Below, piece by piece: positions 9,891 through 21,402 of a stretch of 64,000 nucleotides of DNA. A model generated the notes under the pieces. That model saw only the letters and a list, made by a program, of their open reading frames with translations. It did no database searches and was not told where the DNA came from. The position numbers and the translations under genes were made by a program. Where the stretch lies: positions 13,398,651-13,462,650 of the forward strand of contig NC_052359.1 in NCBI RefSeq assembly GCF_009727055.1, read 5' to 3'. Position 1 is the first letter of the stretch; each line of letters begins with the position of its first letter. This stretch comes from Benincasa hispida (lineage: Eukaryota > Streptophyta > Magnoliopsida > Cucurbitales > Cucurbitaceae).

Positions 9891-12800
9891 ATGAAGGCAT
9901 CAAAAGCAAGTGCCTCTCTCATCGTCTCCTTTCTTCTCATCCTTCCTTTAATCCATTCCTTCGACTATCACCATGCTCTCTCCATTAGTCTCCTCTACTT
10001 CGAGTCCCAACGCTCCGGCCGCCTCCCCTACAACCAAAGACTCACTTGGCGCCACCATTCCGGCCTCGCCGATGGCCTCCGTCAAGGGGTACACTTCGTT
10101 CACTCGTTTTTAAATATTCACCAAAACACTAATTTATTTCGTATATTTTTATGATCAATATTTAAGTATCATCACGAGCATGGTATGTTTTTATGATAAA
10201 TAATTTGAGTTTTTTCTCCGTGTGTAATTGAAGTGAGATGCATGAAATGAGTGAGAATAAGAGAATTATTTCAAGTAAGTTGATTTTCTCAGGTGGACTT
10301 GGTTGGAGGGTACTACGATGCTGGTGACAACGTGAAATTCGGTTTACCAATGGCGTTCACCATCACAATGCTGTCGTGGGGTGTCATTGAATATGGAGAA
10401 CAAATGGCGGCTGCTGGAGAGTACACTCACGCATTGGAGGCCATCAAGTGGGGTACTGATTACTTCATCAAAGCTCATTCGCACCCAAACGTCTTTTGGG
10501 CGCAGGTAAGTAGTTACATTATGAGCAATATTGATGCAGTTCAAGCTACACTCATCATCTCGATGCATCCCTTATAAAAAAAGAATAATAACGTAACTTG
10601 TGATTGAACACTTAATCAAGTTGTACAGTTTGGATGTATTCAAATATTTTTCTTACATTATACAAATCGTAGGCAGAGCGTGACTTCAACGCACTCCACA
10701 TTGGTCATTTTAATGAATAAGGTTTAAACTTTTGCAGGTGGGCGATGGGGCAACGGATCACTACTGCTGGCAGCGGCCAGAGGACATGACAACGTCGCGA
10801 CGAGCCTATAAGATCGACGAAAACAACCCGGGTTCCGATGTTGCCGGAGAGACCACGGCGGCAATGGCAGCTGCAGCAATTGTGTTCAGTAGAACAAACC
10901 CACATTACTCGCATCTACTGCTCCACCATGCACAAGAGGCAAGTTGAACAACTAATTAACAAGTAAAAAAAAGAGAGAGAGAGAAATGAAAGCGGTGAGC
11001 AAAATAATTAAATGAAGCAAACTAGAGGAGTTTGAAAAGTTAGTTAAGGACTAAATAAAAGCATAAAATAGAGCAGTTAATGATGTGGTTTAATTATTGT
11101 AGTGCAGTTGTTTGAATTTGGTGACAAGTACAGAGGGAAATATGATGAGAGTATTGAAGTGGTAAAAGGGTATTATTCGTCTGTGAGCGGGTACATGGAT
11201 GAGCTACTATGGGCAGCAATGTGGCTATACAAGGCAAGTGGAAGGGAAGAATATTTGAAGTATGTATTGGAAAATGGTTTGAATTTTGGTGGGATTAGTT
11301 GGGCCATCAATGAGTTCAGTTGGGATGTTAAGTATGCTGGTCTCCAAATCCTTGCATCCATGGTACATTTCTCTATTTTTCTTCTTCTTCTTATTTTTTA
11401 GATCCAACGGAAGCTTATATCAATTATATACCTTACTAAATTGTTTTTATAAATCTTTAGAAAAATCTACAATCCCGTTTGAAAAGTATTTGTTTTCAAG
11501 TTTTTAGGTAAGATCTATAAATATTGTATCACATACGTTTATAACGGTTATGACATTTTTTTAATATGCTACCAAATACATATCTAAAATCATTAAATAC
11601 ATCTATATTTTTATTGAATGTCTTATTTTCAAATTTTTGTTATCGAGTTTCCTAACACAACCTTCATAAAAAAAATTCTCTCTTTTATTATTTGCCTTTT
11701 ACAAATGTTTAAGACTTTTAGAACCTTATTTTTGTTTATCCTTAATTTTTAGGAAACCCTTATTTTTGTTTAAAACCTTTAACAAAATAAATTTGTTCGG
11801 TTAATTTATCCTTACTTTTATTATTATTTTTTAAAAAAGTTAGCATCTATATTATTTTGTTTCTTTATAAATTTTTTAAATATATTTAAATCGTAATCAT
11901 TTTATTAAGTTTAAAAATTAACTTGAAACTAACTATAAAAGATTAATTTTATTGAAAACATAGGGATGAAATTTGAACATTTGAATGTAAAGAGAGTAAT
12001 AGTGTATTTCGAATAATTCACAAAAGATTATTTTTTTAAAAAATATATATATCAAGTTTTCAATAAATTGATAGGACCAAAACTATATAACAACAATCCA
12101 CTAAGATAATCAACCAAATAATTGTTCTCAAAAATACCACAATTAAATTACTAAATAATCACCAAGCAATCAACCTACAATGGACAACAATAAATCACAA
12201 AATTGTGGAACTAACAAAGAGCATACGTGAAAAACCCCTTCGATGTGAAGAGTAAAAATCACAGAACTTGTGAGGAGTCTACCCTTGTTAACTTCTCCTA
12301 TATAATAAAATTGAGGAAAAAAGAACTTAAATCAGTCATACAAAGGTTCACTATCTACCAATACTTTCATACATAAAAGATGAACACTTGAGAGATAAAA
12401 AGAATGTAAAATACCCAATTTTACAAGTTCTGTTCGGCAGGGATTACGGATACACCAGAGCTCCAAACAATTATCCAATCGTTCAAAACGGGACTCTATG
12501 TGTCCCAACCAAGCTGACCAAATTTCAGTACAATTCAACCGTTCAAACTCTAGAAATCGATGACTTTGTGGAAGCTATTGCTGAAAAATCAAATTGTTAT
12601 CTTTCTCTTCGATTTTTGCTTCTTTTTCACTCTCTTTTTCTTTAGGTCATCCCCATATCACATAAAAGAAAACCTAGGCTTTCAAGATGGATCAATCTAA
12701 AAAATTAGTCCTAGTTGGATTTACAAAACACAAATTTAAAATAAAGACTTGTGCAACAAATGAATTGGACACCTACAACATAAATATCTTAAAAAGTTGA

Positions 12801-13829
12801 TAATTTGGAGCTGAGTTTACTAAAATTGATTAAATTATTTAAATTACAATAAGTGTTTTTTTTTTAATTTAACAAACACTTCATAATAACTAAAAAAACA
12901 CTTGATAAAAGTTGAATTAAATTTAAAAGTCTTTTTTGGAATAATATATTTGGTAGTAGTTTCTTGAAAAATGACATTTGAATTAATTCAAATTTTCTCT
13001 TAAATACTTTTTGTTTGTTTATGAAGATTAATAAAACTCTTTTGATAATCTAAAATAATTATTTTAAAAAAAAAAAAAAAACTATACTACCAAACACGCT
13101 TTAACAATATATATTAATTATTTGTCAAAAACATTAATTATTCATTTGATCAAATATATTAAATTTGTTTTCTTTTAATTTTAGTTGCTAGCAGAAGAAA
13201 AGCACAAGGAACATAAGTTCATACTAGAAGCATACCATTCAAAAGCAGAGCATTACCTTTGCAGTTGCCTCAACAAAAACAAGAACAACTCGACTAACCT
13301 AAAACGCACCCCAGGGGGTTTACTATACACCCGCAAATGGAACAACCTCCAATACGTCACCACCGCAGCTTTTCTTCTCACCGTCTACTCCGACCATCTC
13401 CGAGCCTCAAATCAACGCCTCAAATGCGATCAACACGAAGTGGGCCCTCAAGAGATGTTGACTTTGGCTAAATCCCAAGTCGACTACATCTTGGGGGCTA
13501 ATCCAATGGCCACGAGTTACTTGGTCGGGTTTGGTCCACGGTACCCCCAAAGGGTGCACCACAGAGGAGCGTCGATGGAATCGATTAAAGAGAATGGGGG
13601 ATTTATCGGGTGCGTGCAGGGGTATGATAATTGGTATGGTCGTGTTGATCGGAACCCTAATGTGCTGATGGGTGCTGTGGTGGGTGGGCCCAATGAAAAA
13701 GATGAATTTTATGATGAACGGTCTAATTATATGCAGACTGAAGCTTGTACTTACAATACGGCGCCGTTGGTTGGTGTATTTGCCAAATTTAATCGATTAA
13801 AATCTGAAGGCAAGAATTTTAGACTATAA
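9891..13829 (+). CDS. Secreted GH9 endo-beta-1,4-glucanase (cellulase), class B type, five exons
   Basis: Glycosyl hydrolase family 9 enzyme that cuts internal beta-1,4-glucan bonds in the cell wall. Exons 9891-10088, 10293-10505, 10738-10938, 11108-11362 and 13185-13829 join in phase 0 to give 503 aa. Residues 1-23 form a signal peptide (hydrophobic [15 protein letters not shown]); the mature protein starts near FDYHHAL, with no membrane anchor or C-terminal binding module. Visible hallmarks: [11 protein letters not shown] (Asp75/Asp78), RVHHRGAS (His414/415, GH9 signature 1), and [15 protein letters not shown] (Asp466, Glu475; signature 2 with the catalytic acid). Length is normal for the family. 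Intron 3 appears to use a GC donor. Intron 4 is 1.8 kb and may hold inserted repeat DNA. It looks closest to endoglucanase-11-type proteins, but that subgroup is from recall. Confidence 0.95.
10939..11107 (+). other. GC-AG intron (intron 3 of the endoglucanase)
   Basis: Exon 3 ends ...HAQE with GAG at 10936-10938 followed by GCAAGT; exon 4 opens with TTGTTTGAATTTGG after ...TAGTGCAG. Joining there gives [16 protein letters not shown], which matches GH9 spacing. No GT donor nearby keeps the frame: reading on past GAG hits a stop after two codons. GAG|GCAAGT is the classic strong GC-donor context. Confidence 0.85.
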
Positions 13830-14334
13830 CAATCGTGTGTAAAGATTTGATTTCATGTATTATTTTAATTCAATGCATATGTTGATTGAGTACATGGTTA
13901 AACCCAATATTTTTTTTAAGTCAACCCACGATTCAATCTAATTCAACAAAATTAGAAAAAAAAAATAGGGGTAATAAGAAAAATAACATAATTTAACTTT
14001 TTATTTGGACAATTAGCAAACCTACTTTCCATTTGTAAAAATAGCAAATCGGAATAAAAAAGTAATAAATAAAAAATTTTTAAATCCAAGTTACCTCTAC
14101 TACATAGATAATGTTTGATAAGACAAAAGTTTAGATACACTCTAATTATACCCACCCAAAAGTACCAACTTGCTTTTAAAATCCAATACATTTATCTTTC
14201 AAAAAACCTAACTCAACACTCAACTTTTCTTCGTCATTTTCTCTTTCCAAGAACTTTCCCTTTCCCCATCCTAACTTTTTCTCTTCTCAATTCTTCTATC
14301 TTCAAGCTTCTGCTCTTCCATCTTCAAGCTTTTG

Positions 14335-14560
14335 CTCTTGGAGGTTCATAGGTGCTTCGGTCTTTCTTCATGTAATCATTCTCTTAGAGTTGCTCCTGCT
14401 CTGGTCGTCGATAGGAGGTGCTCCGACTTTTCCATCTTCAAACTTCTACTCTTGGAGGTCCATAGGTTCTCCGGTCGTTCTTCATTCAATCATTCGCTTG
14501 GAGTTGCTCCTGCTCCGGCCGTCGATAAGAGATATTTCGGTCATATACGGTGTTTGAACT
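14335..14560 (+). repeat. Two-copy tandem repeat of about 120 bases inside MULE copy A
   Basis: The block 'CTCTTGGAGGTTCATAGGTG...GAGTTGCTCCTGCTCTGGTCGTCGATAGGAGGTGCTCCG' recurs as 'CTCTTGGAGGTCCATAGGTT...GAGTTGCTCCTGCTCCGGCCGTCGATAAGAGATATTTCG'. G+C content is higher than around it, suggesting acquired sequence. The two overlapping 76-78-codon frames here arise from this repeat and are not supported as genes. Confidence 0.7.
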
Positions 14561-16093
14561 GAACAAATTAATGGATTATAGTTTCGACGATGACTCTCTA
14601 TTCTTGAAATCTTCCGCACTAAAACAAAGGTTCAACATACATATTCTTCCCTACATGCAAGATTTTTATATTCAAAATACCTAATTGTTTTGATTTTTTT
14701 TCAAATAAGATCCTATCCGACTTTTAAGGGATCACTAACTGAAACTATGAATTCATTTTAAAAACAATATCTTGTTTTTGTTATTAAAAGAGATGGTAAA
14801 AGAGAAGATTAAACAGAATGTTTACTAACAGTTTTATTAACATTTACTAACAAAACTGAATTGGAATAACAATCTAAGTAAGACAAAACCTGTATGGTTA
14901 AACATGTTACTAAATGTAAAATTAATAAAAAAAAAATTAATTTACCTACTGATAGGATGCAATTGTTAGACCATCAACCTGTGTAACCAGTAATCGATTG
15001 GGGTGCAAGCCTCGATTGCCCACAAGAATAAATAGGTAAAATATAATAGAGCACTGTATTAAACTTGTAGACTTTATACCCTACTAACATATAATTTCCT
15101 TTTGTTGAAAATAAAAGGTCAAAAGAAGGTTTGATATGATTGACCCAAACTTGAAGTCAACACAAATCCTCTTACGACATGTAAGCTTTTATAATTAAAG
15201 TGTGATTGTATATAAATGATACTCTAAAAATAAATAATATTATTATACTAACTAAATTAGTTATTTATTGTTGATACTTGGTGACGACTATAGAAGAATT
15301 AGAGAAGGGAAGAGAGGAAACGGATCGACGTAGAGCTGCATAATTAGCCACATTGAAGGATGCTACAAATACACCAATTACTGGTATATGGATTGATGCA
15401 GTGAAGGGCAAAATGCTACAAAAATCTAAAGAATATGTTGATGAGAATGACTCATCCTTTGACCTTCACTTGAATCAAACGTAAAAGAATATGACCACTG
15501 ATGAATATACTATTTTTTTATTAAAGTTTCCTCAAATTGGAACTTCTGAATTTATGTTTTTTTTTTTTTAGACCAACCTCCTAGTTTATGTTTTAAATGA
15601 CTTTTTAATTACAGTTAATGCATTTATGGCCCTTTCATTTTATTTCCTTCTAATTATCATATCAATGAAGCAAATTGGAGTTTGTAATTCTATTCGCATA
15701 TCTAGTCATTCCTAAGTATTGATAAAAAAGTTTATTTGAATTAGATAGATAACAGTTAGTCATTATAGTTTTAGAATGATGACCAATATTTTATAACATT
15801 GCACGTTGTTTAAAATTATGTACAAATACAATCAACAAATGCATATCATGATTGAATGAGCAAAAATATGAACCATTGAGAAAAAAAAAACCTCTATTCT
15901 TAGATTCCTTGAGTGAAAATATAAAATAAGAAAAGTGTTATTTTTTAAGTCTTCCCTAAGATAGAAACACAAAATCACGACAGAAGTGAAAAATCTTAAA
16001 GTAGTAATAATTACAGTGTCATACACATTTAAAAAAAGAATGTTTTATACACAGTTATATATGGTTATGTTGTAACAAAGAGATGTAAAAACG

Positions 16094-16390
16094 TTAAATA
16101 GTGATAATTACAGTGTAACTAAATATTGCAAAAGTACGAGGAATGACACATAAAATATAGTAATAATAGATGGAAAAATTAACATGTATTAAAAAAGTAT
16201 ATTTAGTTACAACAACATATTCATTCAATATATTCACAAGTTGAAAAAAAACCTTAAATTGGATTAGATTGACAAGATGTTTAAAAGATGTGTTTGAAGT
16301 AACAGAAACTTCAATGAATCGAAAGTCAGGATAGTAATTATTTTCATCCCACTTATCATTGAACAAAACTCTTAATCGTTTAAGAGCCAT
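16094..16390 (-). pseudogene. MuDR-like transposase N-terminal fragment (copy A)
   Basis: From ATG at 16390 the - strand reads MALKRLRVLFNDKWDENNYY then PDFRFIEVSVTSNTSFKHLVNLI, a pattern like the N-terminal MuDR domain of plant MULE transposases. The same segment occurs at 55450-55620 on the + strand in copy B, where it carries a 32-bp tandem duplication. After about 50 residues the similarity is lost. Family assignment is moderate; the conserved shared frame in both copies is directly visible. Confidence 0.6.
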
Positions 16391-16919
16391 AAGATCAAGA
16401 AAACGTCCCGAAGATGAAGAAAGGTAGAGCTATGTGTTGTCTTCTAATATTTTATGTTTGAAACAAAAGGACAATAAATATAATGTTTCAAAAGTATTTT
16501 AAAACCGTAAATCTTGATTAAAATTAATAGAAAGTACAATAAAAACAATAAATTTTAGTTAAGATAATTAATATAATATGATAATTTAAATTTCAAACCA
16601 AGATTTGAAAATTAATTGTTCAGATTTGAAAATTCAAAATAACTATTAAATTTGATACATAAATTCATAACTATTAAATCCCGAGATTTAAGAAAAATAA
16701 TCCGCATTAAATAATCAAGTTAGTTGGGTCTCATTAATACTGATGTCGAATTAATTACACTACAATTAAAGGAGACTATAAGGACATTTTAGGGTTTCCA
16801 AAAGTTTGACTCACGTGATCTCCATGCATTTTGTTATAATTCGAAGATTTTCCAGCTTTTGCTATTTTTTCAAATGATAATGTAATTCCTGCTATTTACC
16901 TGATTATTCCAAAAATTTA

Positions 16920-18620
16920 ATCTAATCTAATTCAAGAATAAAACTAAACCAACCCAATCCTTAAATTTTGAGTTCAGTAATCTGGATTATTCGAGTTGTC
17001 GGATCATTTGAACACCTCTAGCTTTCAATATAAAGAAGACCCAACAAGTGAAAATGAATATTAATTAGGGAGAAAACCACAATGCAGAGGTTTAAACACA
17101 AAATATCCTGAATAAACATGCTCTTGTGGTCTACCTTAAATCACTAATTGACCTAAAAGCTTAAGCTACTGAGTGAAGGTAAATATAATTTAAATTGGAG
17201 AGAAAATAACATTACAAGAACTTAGAACACGATAACTCCCTTAACCACCTACCATAATACCATCTTAAATTACCAATTGACTCAAAAACTTAAATTGATG
17301 GATAAATTAGTGATTTAAGATGGTATTAAAGCAGGTGATCCAAAAAGATCCTATTTTCCATAAAATATTATTTTCCCCAATTAAAATAGATTTTCACTCT
17401 CAAACCCACGAAAAAAATGTTATATAATTAAATCTACCCTCACCCACCAACTTGATCAACTTTCAAAAATATTATATACCCATGAGCAAGAAACTAAGAA
17501 AAACCTCACATGGAAATATGTTAAAAAAAAAAAAAAGAATTAAAAGAATTAAAAGAAAACAATAGGACTATAAAACACAAAATTTTTTATAAAAAACTAC
17601 CATCTCGAAAAAAAAAACACGGCCCAGTAAAAAAATAACACATAATTCTCTCTTCAATCCCAATTAAAAAATATTTTCTTAAAATTTTTCATATCCTTTT
17701 TTCTACCTGCAATCTAGAGAATACAAAAAAACAAAAAAAACAAAAAAAAAACAAAAAAATCAAATAGAATTAACACATTTAAGTTTAAAGTATTTTATCT
17801 TAAATCACTGGTAGTTAGAGGCAGATCTCATCTTGAAAAAAATCCATAACTCCTACGGCATCCGTTAATTATTATCATTATGACATAATTCTTTATTCAT
17901 AGAACTACGAACTACTCCACCTGAAAAGAGTAAACTACTTGAAATGCCATCTAAAAAAAATTGTTTCATTGAGGTCAATAAACTTGTTATATATATGGTA
18001 CAACCTACATCTATTTGACTCCCTCAAAAGTTCTTTAAACATGGACATAAACTTAAATAAAGCATAAAGATTGACTCATAATGAACTACCCACACTATTA
18101 ACAAAAGTAACCATTCTAAAAAATTCTTTTAAATTTTCTTTTCAACCAAACTTTCTTAATTCTTTGAAGTTTTCTTTTCTCCCAACTTCTTTCTCATTTT
18201 CGTTTGTTTCATTTTAGTCCCATCATAATTTTAATCACGATTTCACATCTTCATCAAATTCTCCATAGCTAGAGTGAGTTCCAGCTCTCTCATGCTATAA
18301 AAATTTTGGATTCTTACCAAGAAAAGGGCTCAATTTTGAATTCCTACAAAACAAAGCAAAGGTATAGGAGAGTTTGAACCAGCTACGTTATAGGAAAAAT
18401 GGATTGTTGAGAACACACTGCATTGAATTTTCTATACATCAATGAAACAGATCAAAATTACACCCAAATTATATGTTTTTAACCTTTTAAATACCCATAT
18501 CAAAATAAGCATAACACAACCAACATAACATATTTGATAATAATAATAAAAAACAAAAAAGGGAAAAAGTTTAGTAGTTTTGGGAAAGTCCATGGGATGA
18601 TTCATATTTGAGTCGGATCC
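16920..18620. other. Non-coding A+T-rich region
   Basis: No supported gene. Contains a perfect-looking snap-back repeat at 17257-17326, A-rich runs (17521-17535, 17725-17755) and a related 'CCTTAAATCACTAATTGACC' stretch at 17130-17165. Everything else is unassigned. Confidence 0.5.
17257..17326. repeat. Imperfect palindrome of about 70 bases
   Basis: ATACCATCTTAAATTACCAA at the left pairs with the reverse complement of TTAGTGATTTAAGATGGTAT at the right, leaving a small A+T-rich centre. This looks like the core of a foldback or MITE-type repeat; a related half copy lies about 120 bases upstream. Confidence 0.75.
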
Positions 18621-18621
18621 A

Positions 18622-18972
18622 TCAGCTACAAGGCCGGTAATTAGGCCCTTTGTTTATGCCGTCATTAGGGCCATTTTTTTCTATGGCTTCAGATTCTTTG
18701 GTGACGCCCTGATCGTGCACCTCCTTCGGCTGCTTTTCAGCCGCCACTCTATCGAACTCCTCCGCGGTCGACGGGGCTCGGTCAGTCTTCGATCGCTCGC
18801 TGCCGTCGTCCTCGCCCTCTTTACTTGCTTTGCCATAGCGCCGATGAAAAGGAGAAGTGCAATGATCAGCCAGAGAGGTACAAGCGATGGCATGGAATGG
18901 ATTTGGCATGGACATAATATTGCTTCTACGAGTGATACGAGTACCCATCATCCTCATCTTCATCATCTTCAT
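18622..18972 (-). CDS. Possible small gene (116-codon frame); function unknown
   Basis: The - strand frame from ATG 18972 runs 116 codons with a charged middle (KASKEGEDDGSERSKTDRAP) and a C-terminus ending INKGPNYRPCS. It lies about 60 bases after a TATAAATA box, and local G+C is higher than the surroundings, which favours a real transcription unit. An overlapping frame (ATG 18893, 70 codons) begins MPSLVPLWLIIALLLFIGAM, a strong signal-peptide-like stretch. If a base were missing near 18835, the hydrophobic start would lead into the acidic body, giving a small secreted precursor with a conserved-looking tail. I do not recognise the family; neither frame is proven, and the function is unknown. 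Confidence 0.35.
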   Translation of the reverse strand: MKMMKMRMMGTRITRRSNIMSMPNPFHAIACTSLADHCTSPFHRRYGKASKEGEDDGSERSKTDRAPSTAEEFDRVAAEKQPKEVHDQGVTKESEAIEKNGPNDGINKGPNYRPCS

Positions 18973-19033
18973 CTTCCTGTGAGAGTTTGAGATGGGTTAA
19001 GAATGAAAGTTGAAGGGGATCATAAAAATGCAA

Positions 19034-19041
19034 TATTTATA
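19034..19041 (-). promoter_or_regulatory. TATA box candidate for the small gene
   Basis: TATAAATA on the - strand, about 60 bases ahead of ATG 18972, a spacing that fits plant promoters with a short leader. It supports transcription toward lower coordinates. Confidence 0.5.
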
Positions 19042-19049
19042 CAACATAT

Positions 19050-20680
19050 ATATATGTACGTGGCCTGCTATTAGGCTGCCTCTTGGAGCTTTCTTTATTT
19101 GCCACTTTCACATTTTAAAGGATAATAAAAACCCATATTTTACTTTTTTTTTTACTTCAAAGATAATTTTGAAAATTAAAATCCATGAAACAAACAATTT
19201 TTCTCTTAAGAACCCATGTAACGTTCTGTGATTCAAACAGGGTTTAAATGTTAAAATCAAAACTTATATAAAGAAGTGATCCAAAAGATAAAAATTGAAT
19301 CTTCATATTTATATGATTGTTATAATTTTTTGTATTAAAATTGGATTTATATTTTAGAGGTGGTCCTTATCATTTGTTTCTATTTTATAAATCGAACTTC
19401 AAATTAATATCACAAATAGTATTTGTTAGTTAAGTTATATATATTTGGACTACTCCATTCCACTCCAATTTGAAGCCATTAATAAACTACTTAATTTTTA
19501 AATTTTGAGGAGTGGGTTTTCTTGTTAAATTATAAACATGATTTCATAACAATTTTAGTTTTTTTTTCCTCTCCTGTTATTATTGATGTCGTACGTGTTT
19601 GTTTTTTTTTTCTCAAATTTTTTATGTTGTTTTTACCGGTTCCAAAACATTTTAATTAATCAAAATTTAAAAACAAAAGCAATTTTTTTTTTTGTTTGAT
19701 TCTGAAAACATCTCTGAGTAGATAACAGATAAAAAAAAAAAAAAAACATAGTACTTAACTTTCAAAAATCATAAATATAAAAAAAATTGTTCAAATAACC
19801 CGACCATGCGAATAATCCGGACTACCCAACCTTGTAAGAATTGGATTTAGTTAGTTTTGTTCTTAGGTTAAGTTGGGTTAAAAGATTTTCTATTTTTATT
19901 GGATTGAATTAGGTCGGGTTGTGAATTGGCTAAAAAATTTGGGTTAACCCAAATTTTTGATATATATATATCCCCTTATTCAAACTTTGATTACTTTGAG
20001 ATGGGACCCATATTACAATAATCTCTAATATTATATATTTTACAAAAAAAAAAAAAAAAAAGTCTTATTTGCCCAAGTTTCTTATACGAATATAATAGGC
20101 TATTTACAAATAAACCCTTGTAATATATATATATATATATAGAAATCATTCCACTACCAAAATTATTATTATTTTAAAATGTTCCTATTTCTAATGAATC
20201 ATAAAACCACGTCTTTTCAACTTCTCCCACTTCCTTCCAGTTTCTCCTCCCACCTCCCACCTCTTTCAATCGACAGGGTTCCAACGACAAGGGTTTCAAC
20301 TTCTCTGACCGGTGACCAACGATGGACGACAAAGACCACCCGACTGTAAGTGAACGTTGGACGGAATTTATCATCGTCGAACGGTCTGAAGGCGAACATT
20401 GGATGAAATTTCAACGACGACAACCGACAGCGGATATTGGAAGGCAACCCACGACGGACAAAGGCCACTGGAATATAAACGGCGAACGGAATGAGGTGAA
20501 CGTTGGACGGAATATCGACAACCGACAGTAGACGAACAGATTGAAGGTGGGCGAGGGTCTTTTTTTCGTTTGACGAGCGTTCTTCTTCGTTCTTCTTGTA
20601 CCGGAAAATGACTTCCAACGACGGCAAATATACCTACTGCAATCGACGACAAAATTGAAAAGTTCATAGTATTGCCCTAA
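19050..20680. other. Non-coding spacer, then unassigned G+C-richer - strand sequence
   Basis: 19050-20160 is A+T-rich with a degraded GGGTTGGGTT/AACCCGACC repeat at 19797-19960 and a (TA)n tract near 20126-20141. 20170-20680 is more G+C-rich, with repeated GTTGGACGGAA/CGACGAC motifs; overlapping - strand frames of 66-136 codons have no recognisable domain. A degenerate primer-binding-like sequence (TGGTATTAGGGC on the - strand, 20674-20685) sits at its right end, so it may be leader DNA of a retroelement. Confidence 0.45.
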
Positions 20681-21260
20681 TACCAGTTAGAATGTGAGGT
20701 TGAAGGATATGGCTGGCAGTATTGGGTGAAGACTGGGCAGTGGACGACGAAGGTAAACGATCGGTGGGTTGGGCGGTAAGCGATGGTGAGTCAGGTGGTA
20801 AACGATCGATGGGTAAACGATCGGTGGGTAAGTGGGTGGTGGGTAAACGATCGTTGGGTAAACGATCACTGGGTAAACTAGTGGTGGATAGACGATCGAT
20901 GGGCTGGACCCTAGACGATGAGGGTAAACGATCGTTGGGTAGACAATTGGTGGGTAGACGATCAGAAGAAGGAGGTGGGAAAGTTGGGCTATCTGTAGAG
21001 GTATTAGTTGGTGATTGGGTGTGGGTTGTTCTGTCAATTGGTGAGGGTGAAGTTATGGACGTAGAGGGTATAGAGTCACTGTGCGATGTGTCCTGACTGA
21101 GGGGCAGCCAAAAAACTGGGTGGATGGCAACTGCTTGCTTGGTTGGTCTGCAAGCTGAATGAGACACCTGACAAGGAAAGTCAGTTTTATCAAACACAAC
21201 ATGCCGAGAGATGAATAGCCTACCACTGGGGTTGAGGCATTTATAGCCTTTGTGATTCAC
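20664..21260 (-). pseudogene. Copia integrase C-terminal linker with DRLP repeats, fused to LTR end
   Basis: The frame opens HKGYKCLNPSGRLFISRHVV, the standard copia segment after integrase, and passes into about ten DRLP/DRLPT/NDRLP units rich in Pro, Thr and Ser. Its last ~25 codons are translated LTR-end sequence. Reverse transcriptase should follow in an intact element and does not. Confidence 0.75.
20755..20965. repeat. Tandem GGGTAAACGATCG minisatellite
   Basis: About eight to twelve units of GGGTARACGATC(G)(A/G/T)T in varied spacing (12-36 bases). On the - strand it encodes the DRLP repeats of the copia pseudogene; the + strand frame (KRSVGKW...) is its shadow. Confidence 0.85.
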
Positions 21261-21402
21261 AGTAACCGAGATAGATGCACTTCTTTGTGCGATAGCTCAA
21301 CTTATGTGAATTATACGGTCTCAAGCAGGGGAAACATGCACACCCAAATATTCGAAGCTCCTTAAACCTGAGCTTCTTTTTTAACATCACTTCCATTGGA
21401 GA

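Larger units (their letters stand above)
13968..16910 (-). mobile_element. MULE-type DNA transposon, copy A
   Basis: The ends are inverted repeats: GGGGTAATAAGAAAAATAAC at 13968 against GGAATAATCAGGTAAATAGC read backward from 16910, both continuing into ATAGCAAA-type sequence over about 75 bases. Flanks AAAAAAATA (13959-13967) and AAAAATTTA (16911-16919) are a weak, imperfect 9-bp duplication. A second copy in inverted orientation lies at 54900-56708; shared stretches include the CACGTGATCTCCATGCATTTTG end region and the transposase N-terminal reading frame. Copy A is about 1.1 kb longer, with extra sequence including a 14.2-14.6 kb repeat and a possible transposon coding scrap near 15300-15480. 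Confidence 0.75.

Noticed and set aside
12388..12645. 85-codon frame as an extra endoglucanase exon
   Set aside because: No GH9 similarity; exons 4 and 5 join correctly in phase without it.
20722..21096. 124-codon + strand frame rich in GKRS repeats
   Set aside because: It is the antisense shadow of the copia DRLP repeat; no domain, no start context.
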